DNA of 64,000 nt from an uncultured Bacteroidota bacterium (GTDB taxonomy: Bacteria > Bacteroidota > Bacteroidia > Flavobacteriales > Flavobacteriaceae), in the NCBI GenBank assembly GCA_902586435.1, contig CACIHJ010000001.1:1-64000 (forward strand), given 5' to 3'. A model generated the notes under the pieces. The model had not been told where the DNA came from, did no database searches, and saw nothing but the letters and a program-made list of their open reading frames with translations. Made by a program: the position numbers and the translations under genes. Positions 15,763-25,555 of this stretch are shown here, one piece after another (positions within the stretch are counted from its first letter, which is position 1; each line of letters starts with the position of its first letter).

Positions 15763-17850
15763 TTATAGTTTTAAATTAAATCTTCCATATAAAATCCTTC
15801 CGGGAAGATTTGAAATATTTGAAGGATCAGTATAGTCAAGTAAGTTGTCTATACCAAAATTTATTGTTATTGATCTATTTATTTTCTTTGAAGCGGCTAT
15901 ATCTAGGTCAATATATCCTTTAACAAGATCATCATAATTGTCAAGAAAATCATTTCCATTAGAGTCAAATAAGCCATATTTACTTCTATATTTTGATCTT
16001 AAATTAAACTTTAGATCATTTTTTGCTTCAAGAAATATCTTTAAATTAAAGGTGTGCTTTGATCTGTTGTAAAGACCAAAATAATCTTTAGGTTGTAATA
16101 CAAAAGACGGAGAATTTGAAGATTTTCTTGCAAAAACTTCCCCATTATTGATTGAGGTTACAATATCTTTGTCTTTTGCCTCAAGATATTGGTAGCCAAT
16201 TATAAAATTTAATTTTTCATTTGGTCTATAATTGAATGTAGATTCAAACCCTTGGGTATAAACTTTGTTTAAGTTAAAATAGCTAAACAAATTTTGTCCA
16301 TTAATTTTATTAGCGATAACCCTATAGTCAATTAGATCATTAATATCATTTCTAAATAGGTTAATTTCTATTTTTAATTGATTAGAAGGATTATAGTTTA
16401 ATCCTAGATTTAAGCTTAATGAAGTTTCAGGTTTTAGTTTTTGATTAAATTCATTTAAAGGAACAATCAAATTTGCAATTTGATTATTTTCAGTTAATTT
16501 AGAAATAACATCAATTACAACATTGTGGCCCACCACTGAATACCCTACTGTAGAATTTGTGAAATTAAAGAATAACTGTCTAAAATCAGGTGCCTTAAAA
16601 CCTTTCCCTATTGATGATTTTAAGGAGACATCCTTAAATATTTTAGTTCTGAAAGCTATCCTAGGGCTGATTTGAGATTTATAATTATTATAATTATCAT
16701 ATCTAGCTCCAATTATATAGTTTGAATTCTTATCAGTAAAACCTTCAAATTGAGCAAATATATTGACAGAAGACTGTGTAATGTTGTTTTTATAAAAATT
16801 ATTTCTACTTAATGATTCGTCTAAATATCCTAGTCCTAAAATGAACTTATTCTGAATTCCAAAATCAACTATTCCCCTTACTTCAGATTTAATTAAGAAC
16901 TGATCAAAATAACTTTCCTCTTCTTCAATACCTCCAGAAGAAATATCTTCTTCAGCATTATATGAGGTGAAATATATATCAGACTCAATATTAAAATTAT
17001 CAGTAATTTTCAAACCTAATTTAGAGTTTGAACTCCATTCTGAAGTGTTATTATCTCCAAATAAATTTTCATTTACTTTAAAACTTTGCTTTTCATCAAA
17101 AATTCTAGCAGAAGAAAAAAATGAAAAATTGTTTTTTGAAAAAGAATATTTAATAAAACCTGTATAATTATTATAAGGATCTACTGTATTAAGGTTATCT
17201 GTTTTATCGAGGTCATAGCCATCAGTAGAATAGGAATTAACGAATATATTAAACTTTTTTCCATCTTTAGTTATCAGTCCAGTTGAAAAATTTATATCAT
17301 TTGTATTGTATGAAGCAAGTTTATAATCAATGTTTAATGGAAGAGAATCTTTTATTTCTGATGAAATAATATTAACTACTCCTCCTAGTGCCTCTGAACC
17401 ATATAAACTAGAAGAGCTTCCATTTATGACCTCAATTTGTTCAATATTTCCAATTGCAATTCTATTTAAATCTAAGGTTCCAGATTGCCTGCCAATTAGA
17501 GGAAGGCCATCAATTAGAATTAATATGTATTCAGAATCTAATCCTTGAATTTGGATTCCTTCTCCACCTCCAAAATCAGGCACTATAATAATACCTGTTT
17601 GTTCATCTAAAACATCTTTAAGTCTACTAGAATTTATTTCATCTATTTCATTTTTAGAAATTAGCTTAGCAGGTAATGGAAGTGACGATAATTGACGCTT
17701 AGTTTTAGTTCCTGTTACTATAACTTCTTCTAATGATTTTGTTGAAATTGAATCATTAACGACTTGTGCTGAACTTAAATAACTTGATAATATAAATGTT
17801 ATTAAGAAAAGGCGTGAACTAATTTTTATATAATGTTTTATTAAACTCAA
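15763..17850 (-). CDS. hmuR: TonB-dependent outer-membrane receptor, heme (HmuR) type
   Basis: A 695-aa receptor with a signal peptide ('SSYLSSAQ'), a TonB-box-like stretch 'LEEVIVTGTKTKRQ', a plug domain ('LKDVLDEQTGIIIVPDFG', 'ILIDGLPLIGR', 'GSSSSLYGSEALGGVVNII') and a 22-strand-type barrel ending in 'LPGRILYGRFNLKL'. It lacks the N-terminal CarboxypepD_reg domain of SusC proteins, so it is a siderophore/heme/vitamin-type receptor. The adjacent hmuY gene points to heme. A perfect -7 box lies upstream and the pair ends at a strong hairpin. Confidence 0.88.
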   Translation of the reverse strand: MSLIKHYIKISSRLFLITFILSSYLSSAQVVNDSISTKSLEEVIVTGTKTKRQLSSLPLPAKLISKNEIDEINSSRLKDVLDEQTGIIIVPDFGGGEGIQIQGLDSEYILILIDGLPLIGRQSGTLDLNRIAIGNIEQIEVINGSSSSLYGSEALGGVVNIISSEIKDSLPLNIDYKLASYNTNDINFSTGLITKDGKKFNIFVNSYSTDGYDLDKTDNLNTVDPYNNYTGFIKYSFSKNNFSFFSSARIFDEKQSFKVNENLFGDNNTSEWSSNSKLGLKITDNFNIESDIYFTSYNAEEDISSGGIEEEESYFDQFLIKSEVRGIVDFGIQNKFILGLGYLDESLSRNNFYKNNITQSSVNIFAQFEGFTDKNSNYIIGARYDNYNNYKSQISPRIAFRTKIFKDVSLKSSIGKGFKAPDFRQLFFNFTNSTVGYSVVGHNVVIDVISKLTENNQIANLIVPLNEFNQKLKPETSLSLNLGLNYNPSNQLKIEINLFRNDINDLIDYRVIANKINGQNLFSYFNLNKVYTQGFESTFNYRPNEKLNFIIGYQYLEAKDKDIVTSINNGEVFARKSSNSPSFVLQPKDYFGLYNRSKHTFNLKIFLEAKNDLKFNLRSKYRSKYGLFDSNGNDFLDNYDDLVKGYIDLDIAASKKINRSITINFGIDNLLDYTDPSNISNLPGRILYGRFNLKL

Positions 17851-17876
17851 ATATTTTATATAAAGTTTTTCAGGTG

Positions 17877-17884
17877 CAAATTTA
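17877..17884 (-). promoter_or_regulatory. -7 promoter box for hmuR
   Basis: The minus strand reads TAAATTTG, a perfect TAnnTTTG match ending 26 bases before the hmuR start. The remainder of the 154-base gap up to 18004 is AT-rich and I see no further clear element in it. No convincing -33 TTTG stands at the usual distance, which could mean the promoter needs an activator. Confidence 0.6.
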
Positions 17885-18004
17885 ACCTCTAGCTATTATA
17901 TAAAATAACGTTAAAAGTCAAAAAAATATAGCTTTAAGCATAATATAAGAAAGGAATATCATATTTATTAATAAAAAAATAACGATATAAGTTTTGAGAG
18001 TATT

Positions 18005-18400
18005 TTAGTAAATGAACTTGCCTTTTTTAATTTCTATTGTGGGGCAGGACTGGTACTTTCCAAATAGAATATATCTTGTTTTTGCAACTATATCATAAAA
18101 GAAATTTGATAAAAATAAAGGGCAGATATTTAAAATAATTCTAAAAAATAAAAATTTTTTCAACCTATTAAGTATATGTCTTACAGCATTACTCTTGTAG
18201 ATAATTTTACCATCTATTTGGATTACTGCAACTGAGTTGTTTTTTTTTAAATCTGGAAATTTTTCTTTGATAAATTCACTATCAAGATTAGAAAATAGAA
18301 ACAAGTCATTTTCATCTCTTTTTATTACCCATCTGATGATGTTATTACATAAGACACATAGTCCGTCATAAATAATAATTTCTTTTGTCAATGTTCTCAT
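18005..18400 (-). CDS. DCC-family (DUF393) thiol-disulfide oxidoreductase-like protein
   Basis: A 131-aa protein beginning 'IIIYDGLCVLCNNIIRWVI', the DxxCxxC signature of the DCC/DUF393 family (PF04134), proposed to have a thioredoxin-like redox role. Further family features are 'FSNLDSEFIKEKFP', 'KIIYKSNAVRHIL' and the C-terminal 'YDIVAKTRYILFGK'. It is the last gene of a minus-strand run, 14 bases after the beta-barrel protein. The substrate is unknown. Confidence 0.87.
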   Translation of the reverse strand: MRTLTKEIIIYDGLCVLCNNIIRWVIKRDENDLFLFSNLDSEFIKEKFPDLKKNNSVAVIQIDGKIIYKSNAVRHILNRLKKFLFFRIILNICPLFLSNFFYDIVAKTRYILFGKYQSCPTIEIKKGKFIY

Positions 18401-18414
18401 ACAGATAAAGTTAT

Positions 18415-19131
18415 TTAATTAAAGGCTATACTATATCCTATTGATAAAAAGAATAATTCATTATTTAACCCCCTAGCAAAAGATAAGTCAAGTTGCTTAT
18501 TTTTATCTAACTGATATGTAATTCCAGAATCAAAATTGAATATAGACAAATTGGATGATTCATTTCCAAATAACTCTATAAACATTCCAAATGAATTAAA
18601 ACCTTTTGAATAAACAAGTGTATAGACAAACTCGCCATCGTAATTTTTAAATTTATTATATCCAATATTATAGGCAATTTGATCTGAGTCACTTATATCA
18701 TGAGAGACAATAAATCTATTTAATAAACCGTATTCATTATTAGAGAATATTTCAGGAGATGTTGGAATAGAAATATGAGTAAGGAATCCCATTTTAGTTT
18801 TTTTAGCTTCATTATCTTGAATTCTAAATTTAGCTCCTACTTCAAAATCTGTAAAAGAGGACTTTCTTAAACTTGATATCTGATCATTTATTAAGTAGTT
18901 TGAATTTAACCTAAGCTCAACACCATTAAACATTCCAAATCTAAACAGTGTGTTAATATTTGATTGCTCCTTTTCAATAGCTATTCCTGTTTCAACCTGA
19001 ATATGACCTAAAGTAATTGTTGTAGGTGATTCTGTTTGATCTGGTCTATCGGTAGTAATTTGAGAAAGTAAAAAGTTTGGAAGACTAGCAAACAAAAGAG
19101 ACAGTAAAAAAAAAGACCTATTCATTATCAA
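18415..19131 (-). CDS. outer-membrane beta-barrel protein, 'transporter' (MetA-pathway-like) family
   Basis: A 238-aa protein with a signal peptide ending 'NFLLSQ' and a mature N-terminus 'ITTDRPDQTESPTTI', the hallmark of Bacteroidota proteins usually named transporter or phenol-degradation MetA-like (PF13557). Alternating hydrophobic residues and the terminal 'FLSIGYSIAFN' fit a beta-barrel that ends in an aromatic-type strand. The cargo is unknown. The frame starts with two close ATGs (19131 and 19125) overlapping the end of folC; the second directly precedes the signal peptide and may be the true start. Confidence 0.78.
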   Translation of the reverse strand: MIMNRSFFLLSLLFASLPNFLLSQITTDRPDQTESPTTITLGHIQVETGIAIEKEQSNINTLFRFGMFNGVELRLNSNYLINDQISSLRKSSFTDFEVGAKFRIQDNEAKKTKMGFLTHISIPTSPEIFSNNEYGLLNRFIVSHDISDSDQIAYNIGYNKFKNYDGEFVYTLVYSKGFNSFGMFIELFGNESSNLSIFNFDSGITYQLDKNKQLDLSFARGLNNELFFLSIGYSIAFN

Positions 19132-20317
19132 TTATATCGTTAATTAAAAAATTACTTCCAGTAATTATTATTAAATCATCTTTTGAAGCAATCTTCTTTA
19201 CCTTTAAAAATTGACTTCCAGGATTTTTATCAAAGTTAAAGTTTTTTCCAATATTTCTTGATAATTCTTCTTGATCCATACCTCTAAATATAGAAGGTTG
19301 AGTGAAATAAAGATTTGCTCTAGAAGGGAGAAAATCTATTAGCTCTTTTATTTTTTTGCCTTTAACAAAACCAAGGATTATATGTAAATTATTATAGTTT
19401 AATTTCTCAATTTGTAAAGCTAGATACTCAAAACCTGAAATATTATGAGCTACGTCTACTAAGACAGTAGGGTCTTCGCTTAACTTAAACCATCTTCCAA
19501 AATAGCCAGTGTTTTCAATAACATTTTTAATTCCGTTTTCTATATTAAGTTTTGAGATATTAAAACCAATAAGATTTTTGATTGCAAAAATTGCAGTTGA
19601 AATATTTTTGTTTTGATATAAAATATCAGAATATGATTTATCAGACTGATTATTAAAGTAAATTTTTGAGTTTTTTTCTTTAGCTATTTTTGTAAAAATC
19701 TTATTAGTTAAATTATTCTTTTCTCCAATTATTGCAACTGAATCTCTCTTAATAATTCCTGATTTTTCTAGAGCAATCTCTTTAATCGTCTCTCCTAGCA
19801 GATCTGTGTGATCTAAAGAAATATTTGTAATTATAGACATTAGTGGATTAATTACATTTGTAGCATCTAGCCTTCCGCCTAATCCTACCTCGATTATACC
19901 TACATCTATTTTATTATCATGAAAATATTTTGCAGCAAGTCCAAATGATAATTCAAAAAAAGAAAGAGATAGATCCTCGGCGATTTCTTTATTTGATCTA
20001 ATAAATTCATTAACATATGACTTTGTTATCTTTTTATTATTTGTTCTAATCCTCTCTCTATAATCAAAAAAATGTGGAGATGTAAATAGACCTACAGAAT
20101 ATCCTGATTCTTGCAATATTGAGGAAATATAGTGACATGTTGACCCTTTACCATTTGTTCCAGCAACATGAATAAATTTTAAACTTTTGTGTGGATTACT
20201 TAGGACTTCAAGAAAACTACTTATTCTCTCTAAACCAGGCTTATATGCTTCATTTCCTTTCTCTTGATAGAAAGGCAACTTTTCAAGAATCCAATCTATG
20301 CTTTCTTTATAATTCAA
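19118..20317 (-). CDS. folC: bifunctional folylpolyglutamate synthase/dihydrofolate synthase
   Basis: ATP-dependent Mur-ligase-type enzyme that adds glutamate to dihydropteroate and to folates. The P-loop 'GTNGKGS' is at residues 53-59 and the dihydrofolate/pterin loop is in 'GLFTSPHFFDYRERI'. Other conserved blocks are 'EVGLGGRLDATNV' and 'DHTDLLG', with 'DVAHN' in the C-terminal domain. The length of 399 aa is normal. It follows nhaD by nine bases and overlaps the start of the beta-barrel gene, so it lies in the middle of a minus-strand run. Confidence 0.94.
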   Translation of the reverse strand: MNYKESIDWILEKLPFYQEKGNEAYKPGLERISSFLEVLSNPHKSLKFIHVAGTNGKGSTCHYISSILQESGYSVGLFTSPHFFDYRERIRTNNKKITKSYVNEFIRSNKEIAEDLSLSFFELSFGLAAKYFHDNKIDVGIIEVGLGGRLDATNVINPLMSIITNISLDHTDLLGETIKEIALEKSGIIKRDSVAIIGEKNNLTNKIFTKIAKEKNSKIYFNNQSDKSYSDILYQNKNISTAIFAIKNLIGFNISKLNIENGIKNVIENTGYFGRWFKLSEDPTVLVDVAHNISGFEYLALQIEKLNYNNLHIILGFVKGKKIKELIDFLPSRANLYFTQPSIFRGMDQEELSRNIGKNFNFDKNPGSQFLKVKKIASKDDLIIITGSNFLINDIIDNE

Positions 20318-20326
20318 TAATATATA

Positions 20327-21649
20327 TTAAAGTATATAAGTCTCCATAAGAACAAAGGTGATCATTCCTGCAAGGAAACCAATAAATGCAAGCCAACCTA
20401 TTTTTTTAAGATACCAGAAGAATTCAATTTTTTCCATACCCATAGCAACAACTCCGGCAGCAGATCCAATAATTAAAACACTTCCACCTGTTCCAGCTGC
20501 AAATGCAATAAGATGCCATAAAGAATCATCAATGGGCTGTGAGAACATACCTATTGAAGCAGCTACTAATGGAACATTATCAATTACTGCTGATCCTAAC
20601 CCCAGTAGTCCTGCTACAATTCTAATATCCGGTATAACTTCTTCTAGATATTGAGCAAATTCAAAAAGATACCCAATAGATTCAAGTGCAGCAACTGCCA
20701 TTAATATTCCTAGAAAGAAAAGTATACTTGGTAGTTCAATTTTAGTTAATGCTGAGTGAACAGGACTTTGACTATGCATAATATTATCTTCATCAACAGC
20801 AGTAATACTAAATTTTGTTCCACTATAAATCTCTGCAAAAGTTGCTACAACTGCCAAGGATAACATCATACCAACATATGGTTGTAATCCAGTTAAAACT
20901 TTAAATATTGGAACAAAAACAATAGAAATTAAACCAAGATATAACATAGTAGTTCCAACCTTAGTTATCTTACTTTCATCATTATCTATATTATTTATGT
21001 TACCCTGGAAAGGTTTTAAAAATGTGGCAATATATATAGGGACAACCATACAAACAACAGAAGGGATAAAGACATAATAAAGTAACATTGGCACAGTTAC
21101 TTTTTCTGCAATCCACAACATAGTTGTAGTTACGTCTCCAATTGGAGACCAGGCTCCTCCAGCATTTGCTGCTATAACAACAAGACCAGCAAACCAAAGC
21201 CTTAATTTTTTTTCTTTAATAACTTTTTGAAGAATTGTTACTAATACAATTGTAGCTGTTAGATTATCAATAATTGCAGAAAGAATAAACGCTAAAATTG
21301 CAAAAATCCATAAAAGTCTTTTCTTTGATTTTGTTCTAATAAAGGCTTTAATCTTCTCAAATCCATTATAATAATCAATTATTTCTACAATAGTCATGGC
21401 ACCTAGAAGAAATATCAAAATTTCTGCAGTATGGGCAAGATGATATGCCATAATCTTTTTTGTCTTAGTAGGAATTAACTCCCGGAGCTCTGTATCAACC
21501 TCAAAAACAGGAATATGAAAAATCGCAATAACAGCCCATAAAAATGCCATCATTGCTAAAGCAGGAATTAACTTATCAATTTTTAGAGAGTGCTCTAAAG
21601 TAATTAATAAATAACCTGTAATAAATATTCCTAGTAAAATTGTTTCCAT
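20327..21649 (-). CDS. nhaD: NhaD-type Na+/H+ antiporter
   Basis: A 440-aa protein with about twelve hydrophobic segments, matching the NhaD family of the ion transporter superfamily. Conserved stretches include 'FLLGAMTIVEIIDYYNGF', 'SAIIDNLTATIVLVTIL', 'ANAGGAWSPIGDVTTTMLW' and 'GLGSAVIDNVPLVAASIGMF'. NhaD exports sodium in exchange for protons and is common in marine Bacteroidota. It lies 11 bases downstream of the secreted-protein gene and nine bases before folC. Confidence 0.94.
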   Translation of the reverse strand: METILLGIFITGYLLITLEHSLKIDKLIPALAMMAFLWAVIAIFHIPVFEVDTELRELIPTKTKKIMAYHLAHTAEILIFLLGAMTIVEIIDYYNGFEKIKAFIRTKSKKRLLWIFAILAFILSAIIDNLTATIVLVTILQKVIKEKKLRLWFAGLVVIAANAGGAWSPIGDVTTTMLWIAEKVTVPMLLYYVFIPSVVCMVVPIYIATFLKPFQGNINNIDNDESKITKVGTTMLYLGLISIVFVPIFKVLTGLQPYVGMMLSLAVVATFAEIYSGTKFSITAVDEDNIMHSQSPVHSALTKIELPSILFFLGILMAVAALESIGYLFEFAQYLEEVIPDIRIVAGLLGLGSAVIDNVPLVAASIGMFSQPIDDSLWHLIAFAAGTGGSVLIIGSAAGVVAMGMEKIEFFWYLKKIGWLAFIGFLAGMITFVLMETYIL

Positions 21650-21660
21650 TTAAATAAAAA

Positions 21661-22332
21661 TTATTCCCAAGACTGCATCATAACTCTAGTAATTGTCCTT
21701 GTAAGTTTTCCAAATTCAGTTACACCTCCTAAAGATTGATTCATTTGACTAAAATCTAATGCAGTGTTAAGATCTGGATAGGTTGCATATATATAATGGC
21801 TCTCTCCATTTTCATTTCCATGAGATGTTTGACCAATAGATACATAACCTGATTTTTCACCAAAAACACTCATTAAATCTGCAAATGTAGAAATAAAAGA
21901 ATAAGGGTCATTAACAATAAATTGCCAGCTTTGAGCAATTGGTTGTTGCCATTTATCTAGATTATATCTAACCAATGTTGTTCCAGCAGTTACTGAAAAA
22001 CCATCCGAGTCTGTTAATGAATTTAGTTGGGCAACATAAGCATCCCATTCAGGTGTTAATTTCCTTGATTCAAACTCTACAAGCGCGTCAGTAGGACCAG
22101 CTAAATTTAAAACATGAGTAGCTTTTTCAGAAGCCCCTTTAAATTGAATATTCCAAAGAGAAACTCTAACACCCTCAGGTATTTCAATATTAGAATAAAA
22201 CCCATCAATTAAATTAAATACTGCTTGAGAATTCTCATTCGGGACATTTAATGTTATATTTTGCCATGTTATATTTTGTGAAAAAAGGTATCCACTAGAC
22301 AATAAACATAAACTTAAAATAAGTTTTTTCAT
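21661..22332 (-). CDS. exported protein of unknown function
   Basis: A 223-aa protein with a signal peptide (residues 1-18, ending 'GYLFSQ'). The mature part contains repeated mentions of a ferredoxin-like or stress-responsive barrel style ('AVFNLIDGFYSNIEIPEG', 'SHYIYATYPDLNTALDF') and no cysteines after the signal. I do not recognise a family. The two halves each contain a helix-forming stretch followed by strands, so an internal dimeric alpha/beta barrel is possible but speculative. It sits between anmK (49 bases) and nhaD (11 bases). Confidence 0.72.
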   Translation of the reverse strand: MKKLILSLCLLSSGYLFSQNITWQNITLNVPNENSQAVFNLIDGFYSNIEIPEGVRVSLWNIQFKGASEKATHVLNLAGPTDALVEFESRKLTPEWDAYVAQLNSLTDSDGFSVTAGTTLVRYNLDKWQQPIAQSWQFIVNDPYSFISTFADLMSVFGEKSGYVSIGQTSHGNENGESHYIYATYPDLNTALDFSQMNQSLGGVTEFGKLTRTITRVMMQSWE

Positions 22333-22381
22333 TTAAATTAAAATTAAGGTTAAGGCGGCAATATATTAAATATTTTAATAA

Positions 22382-23440
22382 TTATGGTAAAAAAATGTCA
22401 CCTGAGCAATGGTCTTTTGAACTTCCTGTTACTGAAGAATAGCAATTATTTATATTAAGAAGCTTTAACACACCTAAGAAACCAAATATAACTGCCTCTT
22501 TATAATCAATTAATGTATTATCTGGAATAATAAGATTATTCTTTAATTTTTGATTAATCAAATTAATTAAAAACTTATTTTTTGCACCGCCTCCAGTAAC
22601 CAAGACATTTTTTTCATCAATTATATTCCTTGAAACTTGTTCTGCAATATGGCAACTGAATGTATGTAAAAGATCCACTATTTGATTTGGATATTTGTCC
22701 AACAATGGTATAATAGTTGAATTTACCCATTCAATTCCTAAAGACTTAGGGTGGGTTTTATCATAATAATCTATTTTATTAAGTTTATTAAAGAGGTCTT
22801 TAATCAGATTCCCACTTTTTGATACCTCTCCATCTTTGTCAAAATCTAAGTTTATTCTGTTAGATAAATAATTTAAAATCGTGTTTACTGGACATATGTC
22901 ATATGCTATAATCTTTTCATCTAAAGTCATGGAAATATTAGCAAATCCACCAAGGTTAATACATGAGTCATATTCAGAGAAAAGATATTTTTCTCCAACA
23001 GGTACAAGGGGAGCTCCTTGTCCTCCTAATTTAACATCCTGTTCTCTAAAATTACATACTACTTTATGTCCAATTTGTTTAGAAATCTTGGGCAAATTAC
23101 CTATCTGATGTGTATAGTTATTTTTTGGATCATGGAAAACTGTATGGCCATGGGAAGATATAGCATCAATATCATTAATTGAAAAATCATTAATAAACCT
23201 TAATATTTGTCTCGATAATAATAGAGTATATTCTTCATCTAATTTAGTTAGTTCACTCATGGATGAACTAACTGATATCTTTAATTTACTAGACCATTCT
23301 TTAGAATATTCATATGTAACTGAATGTAAAATTTTATAGTTCCATTTCTCATTTTTTTCAAAATTTACATATACTAAATCTAGTCCGTCAATTGACGTAC
23401 CTGACATAGCTCCTATTATTTTATAACTTTTCTTATTCAA
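22382..23440 (-). CDS. anmK: anhydro-N-acetylmuramic acid kinase
   Basis: Sugar kinase of the AnmK family that phosphorylates and opens 1,6-anhydro-MurNAc during peptidoglycan recycling. The N-terminus 'GAMSGTSIDGLDL' is the family signature. 'ISSHGHTVFHDP', 'GNLPKISKQIG', 'QGAPLVPVGEKYLF', 'NLGGFANIS' and 'VTGGGAKNKFL' complete the ASKHA nucleotide-binding fold. The length of 352 aa is normal for Bacteroidota. It starts three bases after the porin gene stop, so the two are probably cotranscribed. No murQ etherase is seen in the window. Confidence 0.94.
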   Translation of the reverse strand: MNKKSYKIIGAMSGTSIDGLDLVYVNFEKNEKWNYKILHSVTYEYSKEWSSKLKISVSSSMSELTKLDEEYTLLLSRQILRFINDFSINDIDAISSHGHTVFHDPKNNYTHQIGNLPKISKQIGHKVVCNFREQDVKLGGQGAPLVPVGEKYLFSEYDSCINLGGFANISMTLDEKIIAYDICPVNTILNYLSNRINLDFDKDGEVSKSGNLIKDLFNKLNKIDYYDKTHPKSLGIEWVNSTIIPLLDKYPNQIVDLLHTFSCHIAEQVSRNIIDEKNVLVTGGGAKNKFLINLINQKLKNNLIIPDNTLIDYKEAVIFGFLGVLKLLNINNCYSSVTGSSKDHCSGDIFLP

Positions 23441-23443
23441 TAT

Positions 23444-25486
23444 TTATTCGAAAAAATTCCATACAACTCCAAATCTAACAGATAAATCTCTATATGGATT
23501 AAATGGATCTGAATAATAATCATATCCTGTAGAAGATGAATTTAAATGTTCAACCTTTATAAAAATTCTGGTTTGTTGAATTGTTGCATTAACAAAAAAA
23601 TCAAACCTTGGATATTCTCCAATTTCTTTATAATTCTGTGTTACAAATTCTGACAAAAGAGGATTATAATAGTCAGCATAGAACTTGGTGAAAAAATTAA
23701 ATGTAACACCTGTCTGAAGAAATAAAGAATTATTAAACAAATCTGTAGAATATAATAATGTATTTCTTGTTACCCATTCAGGAACATTCAAAGTATATAG
23801 TTCATTAAATTCTAATTCATTTTGTTCCTTTTTCTGATATTGAGCAGTATTTATAAATGCAAACTTTCCTATTCTGTTATGATTCTCTAACTTGATTTTA
23901 TAATATTTAATTTGACCTGAAGCCTGATAAGGCCTAGCTATTCTTTTTAAATCCATTTCCCCTTGTAAAGCATTTGTGGTCTCTTTGAAATAAGTATAAT
24001 TATCAATTATAAAATAATCAGCTGAAATCTTTATCAAATCTTTGTATGATATCTTAAAATGCGCATTAGCAGTCTTTTGATTATTTAAGTCTTGATTATA
24101 CCAGTTATAATTATTATAAATACTTCTGAATAACGTGAAATTAAAGTTTGGAGATCTACTCGAGTTTGATATTTCTATGTCTGTTTTTATATTTTTTAAA
24201 GGAATAGCATTAACTCCAAATTTTAAATAATTAGAAGCAAATTCATCTTTACTAGAGTTATTGAATTCTAGATTTAAGTTAAGTATTGAAGTTAATTTAT
24301 TCCATCTAATGTTAAGATTTGTTTGATTGTTTTCAAGCTTCAATTCCAAGTCCGATAAAGCTCCGTCATAATCATCATAAGAATTTTGCCATTTAATTAA
24401 ACTTAAACCTATATTAAAGCTCCCAAGTTTCTCTAGATCTGATTCTAAATAGATTTTGTTTTCCTGAAAATATAACCTTGATCTATCCATTACAGTTCCA
24501 TCAAGCTTATCACCAAAAATGAAAGAAGTTGTAGACTGGTCTATATATTCAATTTTCTTATATTCATGAGTGAATTGATAACCAATCGAAAGCAAGCTTT
24601 TTTCTTTATCTCCAATTATTTTTCTTTTAAAATTTGAATAAACCCTTTTTGAATAAAGACTACTCTCAGCAAAAACCCATGCACCAAGTCTTGACCTATC
24701 AAGATAGCCATCATATTCAATCATTTCATAACTTCCGTCTTCGTTAATTATTTGATCTCCTTTCTCATCAAGAACAAAATAATTTGTGGCTTGTTCAAAA
24801 AAGTATATAGAGTCAGGATCTAGACCTGCACTCTCCTGATTGAAAATATTTTGTGAGGTAAAATGTAATCTCCAAGTATTTTTTGTGTTTTCTGAAATAT
24901 AATTTGATGAAAATCTAAATTGGTTTCCTCTAGATCTAGTACTTTGATATTTCCCCAAAGATTTATATCCTTTATGGGCCAATGTAAAGTTATACTCAGG
25001 TGTTAAGTTTAACGATACTAAAGCATCTAATATTTGACCTTGTTCAAATGTTGATTTAGCAAATAATTCCGTATAGGGTGTGGGAATATTAAAATAAGGA
25101 ATGTCTTCTATTTCAAAATAAGAAAAATGTTTTCCCCTAGCACCGAATTGTGGTAATTTAAATTCATCATTAAAATTATAGCCAAGTTTATTATAGGTAT
25201 GACCAACATTGGCAAAAGATAATAGCTCAAAATCATCCTCTCTAATAAAGTTAAATTTATAATCTTTATAAATAGTTAGGGTAGTATCTACACTTTTCTC
25301 TATACCATTGGAAAAGAAATATTTATAATCAGTTATAGGTATTGAGTCCTTTTTTTCAGATTTCTTTTCAGTTTCTTGTTTTAATTGTTCTTTACCTCTA
25401 AGAACTTCTTCATCTGTCATTTCATCTTGAGAAAATATTATTAATGGAGATGAAAAAAAAATTAGAACAAGAAAAAATCTATTCAT
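23444..25486 (-). CDS. putative outer-membrane porin (Porin_10 family)
   Basis: A 680-aa protein with a signal peptide ending 'LIIFSQ' and a highly charged Lys/Glu stretch after it. The region 'FSFANVGHTYNKLGY'-like ('LLSFANVGHTYNKLGYNF'), followed by 'YFEIEDIPYFNIPTPYTEL', is typical of the Bacteroidota Porin_10 family (PF14121). The remainder alternates aromatic and polar residues and ends 'DLSVRFGVVWNFFE' with a C-terminal aromatic, as expected for an outer-membrane barrel. The substrate is unknown. It is the first gene of a long minus-strand run and is divergent from rnhB. Confidence 0.8.
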   Translation of the reverse strand: MNRFFLVLIFFSSPLIIFSQDEMTDEEVLRGKEQLKQETEKKSEKKDSIPITDYKYFFSNGIEKSVDTTLTIYKDYKFNFIREDDFELLSFANVGHTYNKLGYNFNDEFKLPQFGARGKHFSYFEIEDIPYFNIPTPYTELFAKSTFEQGQILDALVSLNLTPEYNFTLAHKGYKSLGKYQSTRSRGNQFRFSSNYISENTKNTWRLHFTSQNIFNQESAGLDPDSIYFFEQATNYFVLDEKGDQIINEDGSYEMIEYDGYLDRSRLGAWVFAESSLYSKRVYSNFKRKIIGDKEKSLLSIGYQFTHEYKKIEYIDQSTTSFIFGDKLDGTVMDRSRLYFQENKIYLESDLEKLGSFNIGLSLIKWQNSYDDYDGALSDLELKLENNQTNLNIRWNKLTSILNLNLEFNNSSKDEFASNYLKFGVNAIPLKNIKTDIEISNSSRSPNFNFTLFRSIYNNYNWYNQDLNNQKTANAHFKISYKDLIKISADYFIIDNYTYFKETTNALQGEMDLKRIARPYQASGQIKYYKIKLENHNRIGKFAFINTAQYQKKEQNELEFNELYTLNVPEWVTRNTLLYSTDLFNNSLFLQTGVTFNFFTKFYADYYNPLLSEFVTQNYKEIGEYPRFDFFVNATIQQTRIFIKVEHLNSSSTGYDYYSDPFNPYRDLSVRFGVVWNFFE

Positions 25487-25555
25487 CTATTTTGTAATTT
25501 AATACTAAGTTAATATTTCTTTATCTAATTATTTATTTTAAAACTTTTATATAGT

